Source: JBOGOC01 sp050747525 (GTDB lineage: Bacteria; Acidobacteriota; Polarisedimenticolia; JACPZX01; DASXTC01). From it: DNA of 64,000 nt. The stretch covers positions 3,187 through 67,186 of the forward strand of contig JBOGOC010000036.1 of NCBI GenBank assembly GCA_050747525.1. The letters run 5' to 3'. The notes below the pieces were generated by a model. The model saw only the letters and a list, made by a program, of their open reading frames with translations, searched no databases and had not been told where the DNA came from. Position numbers and translations under genes: made by a program. Positions 48,849 through 57,179 of this stretch are shown piece by piece; within the stretch, counting starts at the first letter, position 1, and every line of letters begins with the position of its first letter.

Positions 48849-50736
48849 CGGACTGTGCCTCCTCGCCCACGAGACGCCGCACCCGGACCTGCTGGCCCGC
48901 ATGACGGAGCGGATGTCCCATCGTGGCCCGGATGCCCAGGGACTGCTCCAGAAGGGCAACATCGGCCTTGGGCACCGCCGGCTCAAGATCATCGATCTGT
49001 CCGAAGCGGCCAACCAGCCGATGAGCACGGAGGACGGGCTCCTCTCCATCACCTTCAACGGCGAGGTGTACAACTACCGCGAGCTGCGCGCGCAGCTCCA
49101 GGAGATGGGCGAGACGTTCAGGACCCAGTCGGACACCGAAGTGGTCCTGCGCGCGTTCGGCCGCTGGGGCGTGGAGAGCTTCCGGAAGCTCAACGGGATC
49201 TATGCCTTCGCGCTCTGCGACACGCGGGACGGCCGCTCGATCCTCTACCTGGTCAGGGACCGGTTCGGGACGAAGCCGCTTTTCTACGCCGAAGCCGGAG
49301 GCCGGCTGGCCTTCGCTTCGGAGATCAAGCCCTTCCTCGAGCTGGACTGGATCAGCCGCGAGGTGGATCGCGAGGTGCTGTTCAGCTACCTGAAGTTCAG
49401 CCACGTTCCCACCCCCCGCTCCATCCTGAAGGGGGTCCGCCAGCTTCGCCCCGGCCGGTGGCTGCGCTTCGAAGGCGGCGCGATCACCGAGGGGACGTAC
49501 TGGGATCCGATCGAGATGGCGCGCGATCCGGGAAACGGGCACCCCAGGCCGGAGAGCGAGTGGCTGGACGAGATGGACTCGATCCTCGCCCGGGTGGCGA
49601 GCCGTCAGATGATAAGCGACGTCCCGCTGGGATGCCTGCTGAGCGGAGGGATCGACTCCAGTCTGCTGACCATGGCCTGCAGCACCCAGGTGGCGGGCCT
49701 GCGCACTTTTTCCATCGGCTACAGGGAGTCGGAGTTCGACGAGACCCCCTACGCACGCGAAGTGGCGGAGGCGTTCGGGACGCGGCACCAGGAATTCATC
49801 GTGGGTCCCGAGGATCTGCTGAAGCTCATTCCCGACATCCCCCGTTACTATGATCAGCCGCTCGCCGACCCGACCCTGCTCCCCACGCTCCTGCTGTGCC
49901 AGTTCACGCGGCGTGAGGTCACGGTGGCCTTGAGCGGAGACGGCGGGGACGAGCTGTTCTTCGGATACACCTTCCAGAAGACCCTGAAGCGCCTCGCCCT
50001 TGTTTCGCCATTCCCCGGCCCGGCCCGCCGGCTGATCTGCGCCCTGCTGGACGCGGCGCTCAGCGCCAGCCCCGTCTCGCTCGGGCGGCACAGCCACATG
50101 ATGAGGAAGGCTCTGCAGATCCTCCAGTTCCGCAACGAGGACGAGCTGTTCGCCTACTTCATCGGCACCATCGGGCCGATGCGCCTGGACCGCCTGCAGG
50201 GGCTGCTCGCCGACCCCGATCCTCATCGCCCCGCCCTGATGGCCGACGTGCTGGCCCCCCTGAACGGCCTCTCCTGGGACAAGAAGATCGAGCAGGTGTT
50301 CATCCGGTCGTTCCTGACCGACACGGTGCTGGCCAAGACCGATCGCGCCAGCATGGCCTTCGGCCTGGAGGGACGGGTCCCCTTCCTGGACAACGAGATG
50401 GTGGAGTTCTCCTCCAGGCTCCCGTTCGACCTGAAGCTGAAGGGAGCGGTCAAGAAGTACCTGCCACGCCGCCTTCTGGAGCGGCACCTGCCCGGACGCA
50501 TCAGCGCCCGTCCCAAGAAGGGGTTCAGCGTGCCCATGCGCGACTGGCTGCGAGGGCCGCTGCGGTGGCTGCTGCGGGACTACCTCGACGAGGCAAGGCT
50601 GCGCCGCGAGGGGTACTTCCATCCGGGCAACGTCTCCGCGATCGTGAAGGAGCACCTGGGGTCGCGCGCCAACCACTCCCACGTGCTGTGGTCGCTCGTG
50701 TCCTTCCAGATGTGGCGGGAGCACTTCGAGCTCTGA
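48835..50736 (+). CDS. asnB: Asparagine synthetase (glutamine-hydrolysing)
   Basis: A 633-residue class II amidotransferase. Cys2 (MCGIDGL) is the glutaminase nucleophile after Met removal. MSHRGPDAQG, LGHRRLKIIDLSEAANQPM and the NGEVYNYRELRAQL stretch belong to the N-terminal domain; the synthetase domain has LLSGGIDSSLL (PP-loop) and SGDGGDELFFGY. The length and C-terminus (MALLVAFEGRVPFL-like FGLEGRVPFLDNEMVE) fit the AsnB branch found in exopolysaccharide loci, where it may amidate a glycan component. It is cotranscribed with the preceding GT4. GAGG lies 5 nt before the ATG. Pure asparagine synthesis is the alternative. Confidence 0.9.
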   Translation: MCGIDGLCLLAHETPHPDLLARMTERMSHRGPDAQGLLQKGNIGLGHRRLKIIDLSEAANQPMSTEDGLLSITFNGEVYNYRELRAQLQEMGETFRTQSDTEVVLRAFGRWGVESFRKLNGIYAFALCDTRDGRSILYLVRDRFGTKPLFYAEAGGRLAFASEIKPFLELDWISREVDREVLFSYLKFSHVPTPRSILKGVRQLRPGRWLRFEGGAITEGTYWDPIEMARDPGNGHPRPESEWLDEMDSILARVASRQMISDVPLGCLLSGGIDSSLLTMACSTQVAGLRTFSIGYRESEFDETPYAREVAEAFGTRHQEFIVGPEDLLKLIPDIPRYYDQPLADPTLLPTLLLCQFTRREVTVALSGDGGDELFFGYTFQKTLKRLALVSPFPGPARRLICALLDAALSASPVSLGRHSHMMRKALQILQFRNEDELFAYFIGTIGPMRLDRLQGLLADPDPHRPALMADVLAPLNGLSWDKKIEQVFIRSFLTDTVLAKTDRASMAFGLEGRVPFLDNEMVEFSSRLPFDLKLKGAVKKYLPRRLLERHLPGRISARPKKGFSVPMRDWLRGPLRWLLRDYLDEARLRREGYFHPGNVSAIVKEHLGSRANHSHVLWSLVSFQMWREHFEL

Positions 50737-50809
50737 GCGGCAGACGGGCCAGTGGTATACTCGCCGGCGTCATCCCACCGCTCCACCCCGCATGACAGGA
50801 GACCCCCTG

Positions 50810-51682
50810 ATGTCCACCACAGCGCAGACCATCGGTGTGGTCGGCGCCGGGACCATGGGACACGGCATCGCGCACGTGGCGGCCCGGTCCGGCTTCGACG
50901 TCATCCTCATTGACATCAACCCCGAGCTCGTGGCGCGCGGCGTCCAGGCGATCGAAAAAGAGATGCGGCGCGCGGTCGAGAAGCAGCGCATGACCGACGA
51001 GGAGATGGCCGCGGCTCTCGGCCGGATCCGCACCGGGACCTCCGCCGCCGACTTGTCGCGCGCCGATCTGGTGGTGGAGGCGATCGTCGAGAAGGAAGAC
51101 GTCAAGAAGGAGCTGTTCGCGCAGCTCGACCGCGCGTGCCGGCCGGGCGCCATCCTGGCCTCCAACACATCGTCCATCTCCATCACCCGCCTGGCAGCGG
51201 CGACCAGGCGCTCCGACCGGGTCATCGGGATGCACTTCATGAATCCTGTCCCGGTGATGGCCCTGGTGGAGGTGATCCGCGGCCACCACACGTCGGACGC
51301 CACCACCGCCACGGTGTTCGCGGCAGCCGGAAAGATGGGGAAGACGACGGTGGAGGTGAACGACTATCCGGGGTTCGTCTCCAACCGCGTCCTGATGCCG
51401 ATGATCAACGAGGCGGCCTTCGCGCTGATGGAGGGAGTGGCCACGGCCGAGGCGATCGACACGGTCATGAAGCTGGGGATGAACCATCCCATGGGCCCCC
51501 TGGCGCTGGCCGATCTGATCGGCCTCGACACCTGCCTCAACATCCTCGAGGTGCTGCACGGCGGCCTGGGGGATCCCAGGTACCGGCCATGCCCGCTCCT
51601 GCGCAAGCTGGTGGACGCCGGAGACCTGGGCCGCAAGACCGGGCGCGGCTTCCACGCCTATCCACCATCCGGTCAGCGCTGA
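50810..51682 (+). CDS. 3-hydroxyacyl/3-hydroxybutyryl-CoA dehydrogenase
   Basis: A 290-residue NAD-dependent dehydrogenase (beta-oxidation or butanoate metabolism). The Rossmann motif is IGVVGAGTMGHGIAHVAARS. The catalytic His region reads GMHFMNPVPVMALVEVIRG, and NDYPGFVSNRVLMPMINEA is the classical substrate-domain motif with the invariant Asn. The start is ATG 50810, which has AGGAGA 9 nt before it; the in-frame ATG at 50792 has none. A TATACT at 50756-50761 is a possible -10. The helicase-nuclease gene follows after 11 nt. Confidence 0.92.
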   Translation: MSTTAQTIGVVGAGTMGHGIAHVAARSGFDVILIDINPELVARGVQAIEKEMRRAVEKQRMTDEEMAAALGRIRTGTSAADLSRADLVVEAIVEKEDVKKELFAQLDRACRPGAILASNTSSISITRLAAATRRSDRVIGMHFMNPVPVMALVEVIRGHHTSDATTATVFAAAGKMGKTTVEVNDYPGFVSNRVLMPMINEAAFALMEGVATAEAIDTVMKLGMNHPMGPLALADLIGLDTCLNILEVLHGGLGDPRYRPCPLLRKLVDAGDLGRKTGRGFHAYPPSGQR

Positions 51683-51693
51683 CGGGAGGCCGG

Positions 51694-54603
51694 ATGCCTC
51701 CGCCGCGAGCCATCGCCGAGCTGGCGGGCGAGCTTCGCTCGGACAGGGCCACCCAGGGGAGCGTGGCCTGGAGCGGCCACGTCCCCGGGGCTCCCGCCGC
51801 ATGGGCGGATGGCGATCCGATCCCTCTGCGTCTGAAGGGAGCCCTCGCCACGGCCGGGATCGACCGTCTCTACACCCATCAGGCCGAGGCCCTGGGCGCG
51901 CTGAGCGCGGGGCATCACGTGGTGACCGTCACGCCCACGGCCAGTGGCAAGAGCCTTATCTACATGCTGCCGACCCTGGAGAGGCTCGCAGCCGATCCTT
52001 CGGCCCGCGCGCTCTACCTTTTCCCCTACAAGGCGCTGGAGCAGGATCAGCTGGCGGCGCTGGAGGCGCTGATCCGGGCGGCCGGCCTGGATCACGATGT
52101 GAGGGCCGCCATCTACGACGGGGACACGTCCCCGGCCGAGCGGCGCCGCCTTCGGGCCGACCCGCCGCAGATCCTCATCACCAACCCCGACATGCTCCAC
52201 ATGGGGCTGCTGGCCTTCCACGAGGAGTGGCGCGCCTTCTTCGCGCGCCTGGCCTTCGTGGTGGTGGACGAGCTGCACGTGTACCGGGGGATCTTCGGAG
52301 CGCACGTCCATCACGTGATGCGCCGCCTGGCCCGGGTGTGCCGGCACCACGGCTCCGCCCCGCGCTTCGTCGCCTCGTCGGCCACCATCGGGAATCCGGA
52401 AGAGTTCGCCTCCACGCTGCTGGGGATCCCGATGACCGTGGTGAGCGCGTCGGGAGCGCCGCGCGGGGGTCGGCACTTCCTCTTCATCAATCCCTCGGCC
52501 GGCAGCCCGTACACCCTCGCGCTGCGCCTGATGGAGTGCTGCCTGCGGGCCGGGTGCCGCACCATCGCCTTCACCAAGGCGCGCCGGATCACCGAGCTGC
52601 TTGGGTCGTGGATGAGCGCCGCGGCCCCCGATCTGGCGCCGCGCATCGCGTCGTACCGCGCCGGTTATCTCCCCTCGGAACGGCGCGACATCGAGCGGCG
52701 CCTGGCCTCCGGCGATCTCTCCGGCGTGATCACCACCAGCGCGCTGGAGCACGGCATCGACATCGGCGGGCTGGACGCCTGCATCCTGGTGGGATACCCG
52801 GGAAGCATCATGTCCTCGTGGCAGCGCCTGGGGCGCGTCGGGCGCTCGGGAGACGATGCGCTGGTGATCCTGGTGGCCCTGCCCGACGCACTCGATCAGT
52901 ACTTCATGACCCATCCGGACGAGTTCTTCGCGCGCGGCTTCGAGCGGGCCGCCCTGGATCCCGCCAACCCGACCATCGCCGCGCCCCACCTGGTGTGTGC
53001 CGGAGCGGAGATCCCGCTGGACGACACGGATCGATCCCTCTATGGCGAGGCCTTCAACCTCGTGGACCAGCTCTCGGCCCCGGGCGGAGGCCTGGTGCGG
53101 GACGCGGCCGGAACGTCGTGGTTCTCTCTGAGACGGGGACCGCAGCGTGAGGTCAGCCTGCGCTCCATCGGCGCGGCCTACACCATCGTGGACGAGACGA
53201 GCGGGCGCACCATCGGCAGCGTGGACGGCGTGCGCGCCTTCGTCGAGTGCCACGAGGGAGCCATCTATCTCCATCGGGGGCAGCAGCACGAGGTGACGCA
53301 GCTCGATCGCCAGCGCCGCCGGGTGGTCACGCGGCGCGTGCGCGTCGAGCACTACACCCAGGTGCGGTCCGACAAGCAGACGGAGATCCTGGAGGTCCTC
53401 TCCAGGCGCGACGTGGCGGGGTTCCGGGCCGGGCTCGGGCGGCTGCGCGTCACGCAGGAGTTCCGCGACTACGTGCGCCGCCGCCTCTCGGATCAGCAGA
53501 CCCTCTCCACCCATCCGCTCGACCTGCCGCCCCTCGTCTACGAGACGGTGGGGCTGTGGTGGGAGATCCCCGAGGGGCTGCGGGACGAGATGGTGGGGAT
53601 GGGCTTCCACTTCATGGGAAGCCTGCACGCCTCCGAGCATGCCGCCATCTCCCTCTTCCCGCTGCTGATGCTGTGCGACCGCGGAGACATCGGAGGGATC
53701 TCCTACCCCCACCATCCCCAGCTCGACGGGCCGGCCGTGTTCATCTACGACGGCTACCCCGGAGGGATCGGCCTCTCCTCGCGCGCCTTCGATACGATCG
53801 AGCGCCTGCTGTCCACCACTCGCTCTCTGATCGGAACGTGCGCCTGCGACGTGGGCTGCCCTTCGTGCATCCACTCACCCAGGTGCGGAAGCGGCAACCA
53901 TCCGCTGGACAAGGCCGGCGCGCACCACGGGCTGGAGGGCCTTCTCGAGGCCCGCCATCCGCTTCCGGAAGCGCGCGACGTGCCGGTGGCCGCCGATCTG
54001 CCCCCGGTGCACCCGCGCGTCTCCGAGACATCTCCTCCACCCATCGCCTCCGTTCCCCTGCCGCCCTCGGGCCGGCTGCTCTTCTTCGATCTGGAGACCC
54101 TTCGAGGCGCCGACGAGGTGGGAGGCTGGCTCCGGGTGCACGACATGGGACTGGCCCTGGCCATCGTGTTCGACGAGAGCAACGGTGGGTTCCGCTGCTA
54201 CCGCGAGCAGGATGTGGACCGGCTGCTGGTGGACCTGATGTCCGCCGACCGGGTCGTCGGGTTCAACGTGAAACGGTTCGACTACGCGGTGCTGCGCGGG
54301 TACCGCCAGGCGGCGTTCGAGCGCATTCCCACCTGCGATATGCTGGAAGAAGTGCAGCGCGCGCTCGGCTTCCGCGTGAGCCTGGGGCGCCTTGCCGAAG
54401 CCACCCTCGGAGAGAGCAAGTCGGCCGACGGCCTGCAGAGTCTGGCCTGGGTCCGCGAGGGGCGCCTCGACTTGGTCGAGCAGTACTGCCGCAAGGACGT
54501 GGAGGTCACGCGCCGCCTCTACCATTTCGGAAGGGATCATGGCTACGTTCTGTTCCGCGACACCCGCCTGCAGCGCGAAGTGCGCGTGCCGGTGATCTGG
54601 TGA
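51694..54603 (+). CDS. MrfA-type DEAD/DEAH helicase fused to a DEDD 3'-5' exonuclease domain
   Basis: A 969-residue DNA repair protein. The SF2 helicase (about 45-420) has Walker A TPTASGKSLIY (80-90), motif II VVVDELHVY (DELH, 192-195), motif III SSATIGNPEEF and motif VI QRLGRVGRSG. The following DUF1998-like part holds the zinc cluster Cys716/718/722/725/731 (CACDVGCPSCIHSPRC). This order is that of YprA/MrfA, the mitomycin C repair helicase of Bacillus. After a proline-rich linker (about 755-792) an RNase H-like nuclease follows with LFFDLETLR (Asp799, Glu801), FNVKRFDYAVL (Asp863) and YCRKDVEVT (Tyr931, Asp935), all DEDDy residues present and similar to YprB/MrfB, which is a separate protein in Bacillus. 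ATG 51694 has GGGAGG upstream. Confidence 0.88.
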   Translation: MPPPRAIAELAGELRSDRATQGSVAWSGHVPGAPAAWADGDPIPLRLKGALATAGIDRLYTHQAEALGALSAGHHVVTVTPTASGKSLIYMLPTLERLAADPSARALYLFPYKALEQDQLAALEALIRAAGLDHDVRAAIYDGDTSPAERRRLRADPPQILITNPDMLHMGLLAFHEEWRAFFARLAFVVVDELHVYRGIFGAHVHHVMRRLARVCRHHGSAPRFVASSATIGNPEEFASTLLGIPMTVVSASGAPRGGRHFLFINPSAGSPYTLALRLMECCLRAGCRTIAFTKARRITELLGSWMSAAAPDLAPRIASYRAGYLPSERRDIERRLASGDLSGVITTSALEHGIDIGGLDACILVGYPGSIMSSWQRLGRVGRSGDDALVILVALPDALDQYFMTHPDEFFARGFERAALDPANPTIAAPHLVCAGAEIPLDDTDRSLYGEAFNLVDQLSAPGGGLVRDAAGTSWFSLRRGPQREVSLRSIGAAYTIVDETSGRTIGSVDGVRAFVECHEGAIYLHRGQQHEVTQLDRQRRRVVTRRVRVEHYTQVRSDKQTEILEVLSRRDVAGFRAGLGRLRVTQEFRDYVRRRLSDQQTLSTHPLDLPPLVYETVGLWWEIPEGLRDEMVGMGFHFMGSLHASEHAAISLFPLLMLCDRGDIGGISYPHHPQLDGPAVFIYDGYPGGIGLSSRAFDTIERLLSTTRSLIGTCACDVGCPSCIHSPRCGSGNHPLDKAGAHHGLEGLLEARHPLPEARDVPVAADLPPVHPRVSETSPPPIASVPLPPSGRLLFFDLETLRGADEVGGWLRVHDMGLALAIVFDESNGGFRCYREQDVDRLLVDLMSADRVVGFNVKRFDYAVLRGYRQAAFERIPTCDMLEEVQRALGFRVSLGRLAEATLGESKSADGLQSLAWVREGRLDLVEQYCRKDVEVTRRLYHFGRDHGYVLFRDTRLQREVRVPVIW

Positions 54604-55409
54604 GAGAGCTGCCACCGGTGATCCGGACGATACCCGGAATCCTGCGCGAATGGTCGGGCGCGGTGCGCCTGGCGGGAGACTTCCGCTCCCTTCTGCGCCT
54701 GCTGGGAGACGTGCTCCTGTTCCGCGTCCTGGGCCTGATCGACCTTCCCGGCCGGAACAAGGAGCGGAAGGTGACCTTTCGCGACGGGACCCGCATCGTC
54801 TACCGTCTCAACCGCGGGGACATCCAATCCATCCGCGAGGTCTGGATGGAGAGGGTCTATCGCCTGCCGGTGCCGATGCGGCCGGGTCTGGTCGTGGACC
54901 TGGGAGCCAACATCGGCCTCACCAGCCTCTGGCTGGCCCGCCAGTACGGGCCGCGCCGCATCATCGCCGTGGAGCCCTCTCCGGAGAACGCGCGCCTCGT
55001 GCGCCGGAACCTCAGCTTGAATGGAGTCGCGGCCAGCGTGATCGAGGCCGCCGTGGGTCCCGAGGACGGGACGGCTTTGTTCAACTCTTCGAGCGACTCG
55101 AACATGGGGCAGCTGGGATCGCAGGGAAAACCGGTCACCATGATCAGCATGGCGAGCCTGCTCAGGGAGCACGCCGCCGGCGAGCCGGTGGCCCTCATGA
55201 AGATGGACATCGAAGGGGGCGAGCAGGCCCTTCTCACCTCGCACACCGAGTGGCTGGCGCGCATCCCGGCCATCGTGGCTGAGTTCCATCCCGATCGCGT
55301 GGACTATCCGGGTCTCATCGAGAGGCTCAAGGCGGCCGGCTTCACCTATCTCTCTCCGGCCAGCAGCCGCGACATCCCCATGGATTTCTTCACGAGGCCC
55401 GCGGCCTAG
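54600..55409 (+). CDS. FkbM-family SAM-dependent methyltransferase
   Basis: A 269-residue methyltransferase. Motif I is LVVDLGANIGLTSLWLAR, motif II IIAVEPSPENARLVRRN, and the FkbM marker MKMDIEGGEQALL is near residue 200, followed by PAIVAEFHPDRVDYPGLI. The N-terminal 75 residues are amphipathic and may bind membrane or partner (LLRLLGDVLLFRVLGLIDLP). The GTG start overlaps the stop of the helicase-nuclease (GTGA), so it is coupled to it although the functions look unrelated. It is only weakly similar to the FkbM protein at 25931. The substrate is unknown. Confidence 0.83.
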   Translation: MRELPPVIRTIPGILREWSGAVRLAGDFRSLLRLLGDVLLFRVLGLIDLPGRNKERKVTFRDGTRIVYRLNRGDIQSIREVWMERVYRLPVPMRPGLVVDLGANIGLTSLWLARQYGPRRIIAVEPSPENARLVRRNLSLNGVAASVIEAAVGPEDGTALFNSSSDSNMGQLGSQGKPVTMISMASLLREHAAGEPVALMKMDIEGGEQALLTSHTEWLARIPAIVAEFHPDRVDYPGLIERLKAAGFTYLSPASSRDIPMDFFTRPAA

Positions 55410-55427
55410 CGGCGCGGAGTTTTCCCC

Positions 55428-55457
55428 TTGACATCTCCGAAGGACGCGTCCTAAAGT
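55428..55457 (+). promoter_or_regulatory. Promoter of the tandem 68-residue proteins
   Basis: Perfect -35 TTGACA (55428-55433), 18-nt spacer, -10 TAAAGT (55452-55457), just after the FkbM stop. It gives a leader of roughly 240 nt before the first small gene (55458-55701). That leader holds no credible gene but is long enough for RNA regulation; I see no known riboswitch fold in it. Confidence 0.6.
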
Positions 55458-55701
55458 GGCCGTGCTTTTCTTCACAGACTCTTCGGCGGCGGGAAACACG
55501 GGGGCGGCGAGCCAGGTGCCTTCCGAATCTCGTTGATGCCGGGCATTGACAGAGTCGGGCCTTCTCGGGCATCCCCCCCACCCAGTCAGGTTCGTCGCGG
55601 CAGCCCCCGAACGTACGCGTGATGTCGTCCCGCGCCGGAAATCCGCGCGCAGGGGCGTTCTCGTGGATTCGTTCGAAGGACCTGAAGGAGGTGACAACGA
55701 C

Positions 55702-55908
55702 ATGGCCCGTTTCCGCATGGACGATCTGAAGTCGATCGAGCAGGCGCCCACGTCGCCCAGCTCGCTGAGGAGCAAGATCTCCGAGGTGATCCTGAGCTCG
55801 ACGCATGCCAAGTGCCGCGTTGAGTCGATCAACCCCGAGACCGGAGAGTACCGCGTGGTGCTGCAGGGGACCCTCGACCGCGAGGCTTCGAGGTTCTCGG
55901 AGTTCTAA
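55702..55908 (+). CDS. 68-residue protein A of a tandem paralogous pair, unknown function
   Basis: A 68-residue protein without recognised family. It shares with its neighbour protein B the opening MARFR, the same length, a central SLRSKISEVILSS helix and the strand GEYRVVLQGTLDREASRF, so the two arose by duplication. No signal peptide, cysteine cluster or membrane helix. The ribosome binding site is AAGGAGGTGA, complementary to the whole anti-Shine-Dalgarno sequence, about 7 nt before the ATG; strong translation is expected. The ATG at 55702 is fixed by this site although the frame is open further upstream. The strand-rich half suggests a small folded domain rather than a leader peptide. Confidence 0.7.
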   Translation: MARFRMDDLKSIEQAPTSPSSLRSKISEVILSSTHAKCRVESINPETGEYRVVLQGTLDREASRFSEF

Positions 55909-55958
55909 GCGGGAACGCCGGCGGCGGAAACCACGATGGAAAGGAGGTGACACCAGCA

Positions 55959-56165
55959 ATGGCTCGATTCCGCATCCAGGACGTCCGCACCATCGAGTCC
56001 TCTCCCACGGCCCCCGGCACGCTGAGGGCCAAGATCGGCGAGATGCTGTTCAGCAGCATCAACGCCACGGCGAAGGTGGAGGGATTCAACCTCGACACCG
56101 GCGAATACAGGATCATCCTGCAGGGCACGCTCGACAAGGAAGATTCGAAGTTCGACGAGGCATGA
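55959..56165 (+). CDS. 68-residue protein B of a tandem paralogous pair, unknown function
   Basis: Paralogue of protein A, 68 residues. MARFRIQDVRTIESSPTAPG, the helix GTLRAKIGEMLFSSI and the strand GEYRIILQGTLDKEDSKFDE align without gaps to A over nearly the full length; about half the residues are identical or similar by eye. The ribosome binding site is again complete (AAGGAGGTGACA). Fifty nt separate it from A. Its stop overlaps an in-frame ATG of the following frame, but the next gene most likely starts 96 nt later. Function unknown. Confidence 0.7.
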   Translation: MARFRIQDVRTIESSPTAPGTLRAKIGEMLFSSINATAKVEGFNLDTGEYRIILQGTLDKEDSKFDEA

Positions 56166-56260
56166 CCTGGATCTGCCCTATCCCCGTCCGGAGGGCCGCC
56201 GATCCTCGATCCGGCGGTCCTTCGGCGGGGTTTCCCGACCGCAGAGGAAAGGCCCCGCCG

Positions 56261-57034
56261 ATGCCCAGGCGTACCAAGGAGAAGGAATCTCAGACCGCGA
56301 CGGCGGATGGAAAGGAGCAGCCCGAGCCGATCGAGGTGGTGCGGCTCGAGTTCGGCCCCTTCCCCGAGGTGAGCCGCCTCAACCCTCGCTTCGTCCCCCA
56401 GCGCGAGCGCCTCAAGCTCACCCTGGACATCCACCATCCGGCCCAGGGCCCGGGCGCGTCGCCCTCCTCCATGCTGGAGCCACTCTCCACGCTGCTGCCC
56501 GGGCTCCGGAGGCACCGCTGCGGCGACAACAGCCGGATCACCGAGACCACACTGAGGCGCTCCCGCAAGGGCGACGCATCGGGTGAGAGCGGCGCCGACG
56601 TGGCCCACATGCTGGAGCACATCATCATCGACTTTCAGCACGAGATCGCCGCGATGAGCATCTGCAGCGGCATCACCTGCGGCTACGAGTCGCCGCGCAA
56701 CCGCTACGACGTGTTCATCGAATCCCCGGGGCGCCGTGTCAGCCGCCTGTGCATCACGCTGGCGTGCGAGCTGATGAACGGGTTGCTGCGAGGACAGCAG
56801 CCGGATCCCTTGTACGTCCGGATCGTGCGCCTCGCACGGCGGATCTACCGCCACGGGAGCGTCCCCATCCCGGTGTCCGACACGGGGCCGTCCTCCGATG
56901 GCGACCCCCAGATGGCTGCCGCGCTGCGCGTGCTGAGCGAGCTGCAGTTCGTCCGCGAGATGGACACCAGCTTCAACTTCAGCCGCGTGCCTCTGTACTG
57001 TCTCCTCGACGACGAAGCTCATCTGAAATCTTGA
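56261..57034 (+). CDS. Stand-alone homologue of the cyanophycin synthetase N-domain
   Basis: A 257-residue protein. Residues about 70-185 follow the N-terminal domain of cyanophycin synthetase CphA: LSTLLPGLRRHRCGDNSR, then ADVAHMLEHIIIDFQHE (118-120 LEH equals the conserved VEHVALELQ helix), ICSGITCGYESPRNRYDVFI and a helix ITLACELMNGLLRG. In CphA this domain is followed by ATP-grasp and Mur ligase-like parts; neither is present here. A C-terminal 70 residues look like a small helical module. ATG 56261 follows AGAGGAAAGG; an earlier ATG at 56162 overlaps the small gene stop but would add a Pro/Arg-rich stretch. Confidence 0.6.
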   Translation: MPRRTKEKESQTATADGKEQPEPIEVVRLEFGPFPEVSRLNPRFVPQRERLKLTLDIHHPAQGPGASPSSMLEPLSTLLPGLRRHRCGDNSRITETTLRRSRKGDASGESGADVAHMLEHIIIDFQHEIAAMSICSGITCGYESPRNRYDVFIESPGRRVSRLCITLACELMNGLLRGQQPDPLYVRIVRLARRIYRHGSVPIPVSDTGPSSDGDPQMAAALRVLSELQFVREMDTSFNFSRVPLYCLLDDEAHLKS

Positions 57035-57060
57035 CGGCTCCGCGACGCCCGTCCTATGAT
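57031..57060 (+). promoter_or_regulatory. Promoter of the MinD/ParA-like cassette
   Basis: TTGACG (57031-57036) and TATGAT (57055-57060), both 5/6 matches, 18 nt apart. The -35 overlaps the stop codon of the CphA-N-like gene. The leader to 57180 is about 113 nt. Confidence 0.65.
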
Positions 57061-57179
57061 GCCCGCCCTGTGTCGGCGAGCGTCTCGCCGGCCACATCAC
57101 CAACAGATTCGTTTTCGGTCCGACCGGGTCCGGCGTCCCGCGCGCCCAGGCATCCCCGGCGAACGGGAGTCGATTCGTC

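Noticed and set aside
47601..50736. GT4-asnB pair as part of an exosortase (PEP-CTERM) locus
   Set aside because: AsnB-like amidotransferases occur in such loci, but no exosortase, PEP-CTERM protein or PrsK/PrsR-type kinase/regulator is present here.
55546..55701. In-frame N-terminal extension of small protein A, and a second TTGACA at 55546
   Set aside because: The AAGGAGGTGA at 55685-55694 fixes the start at 55702. The second TTGACA has no -10 at 16-18 nt.
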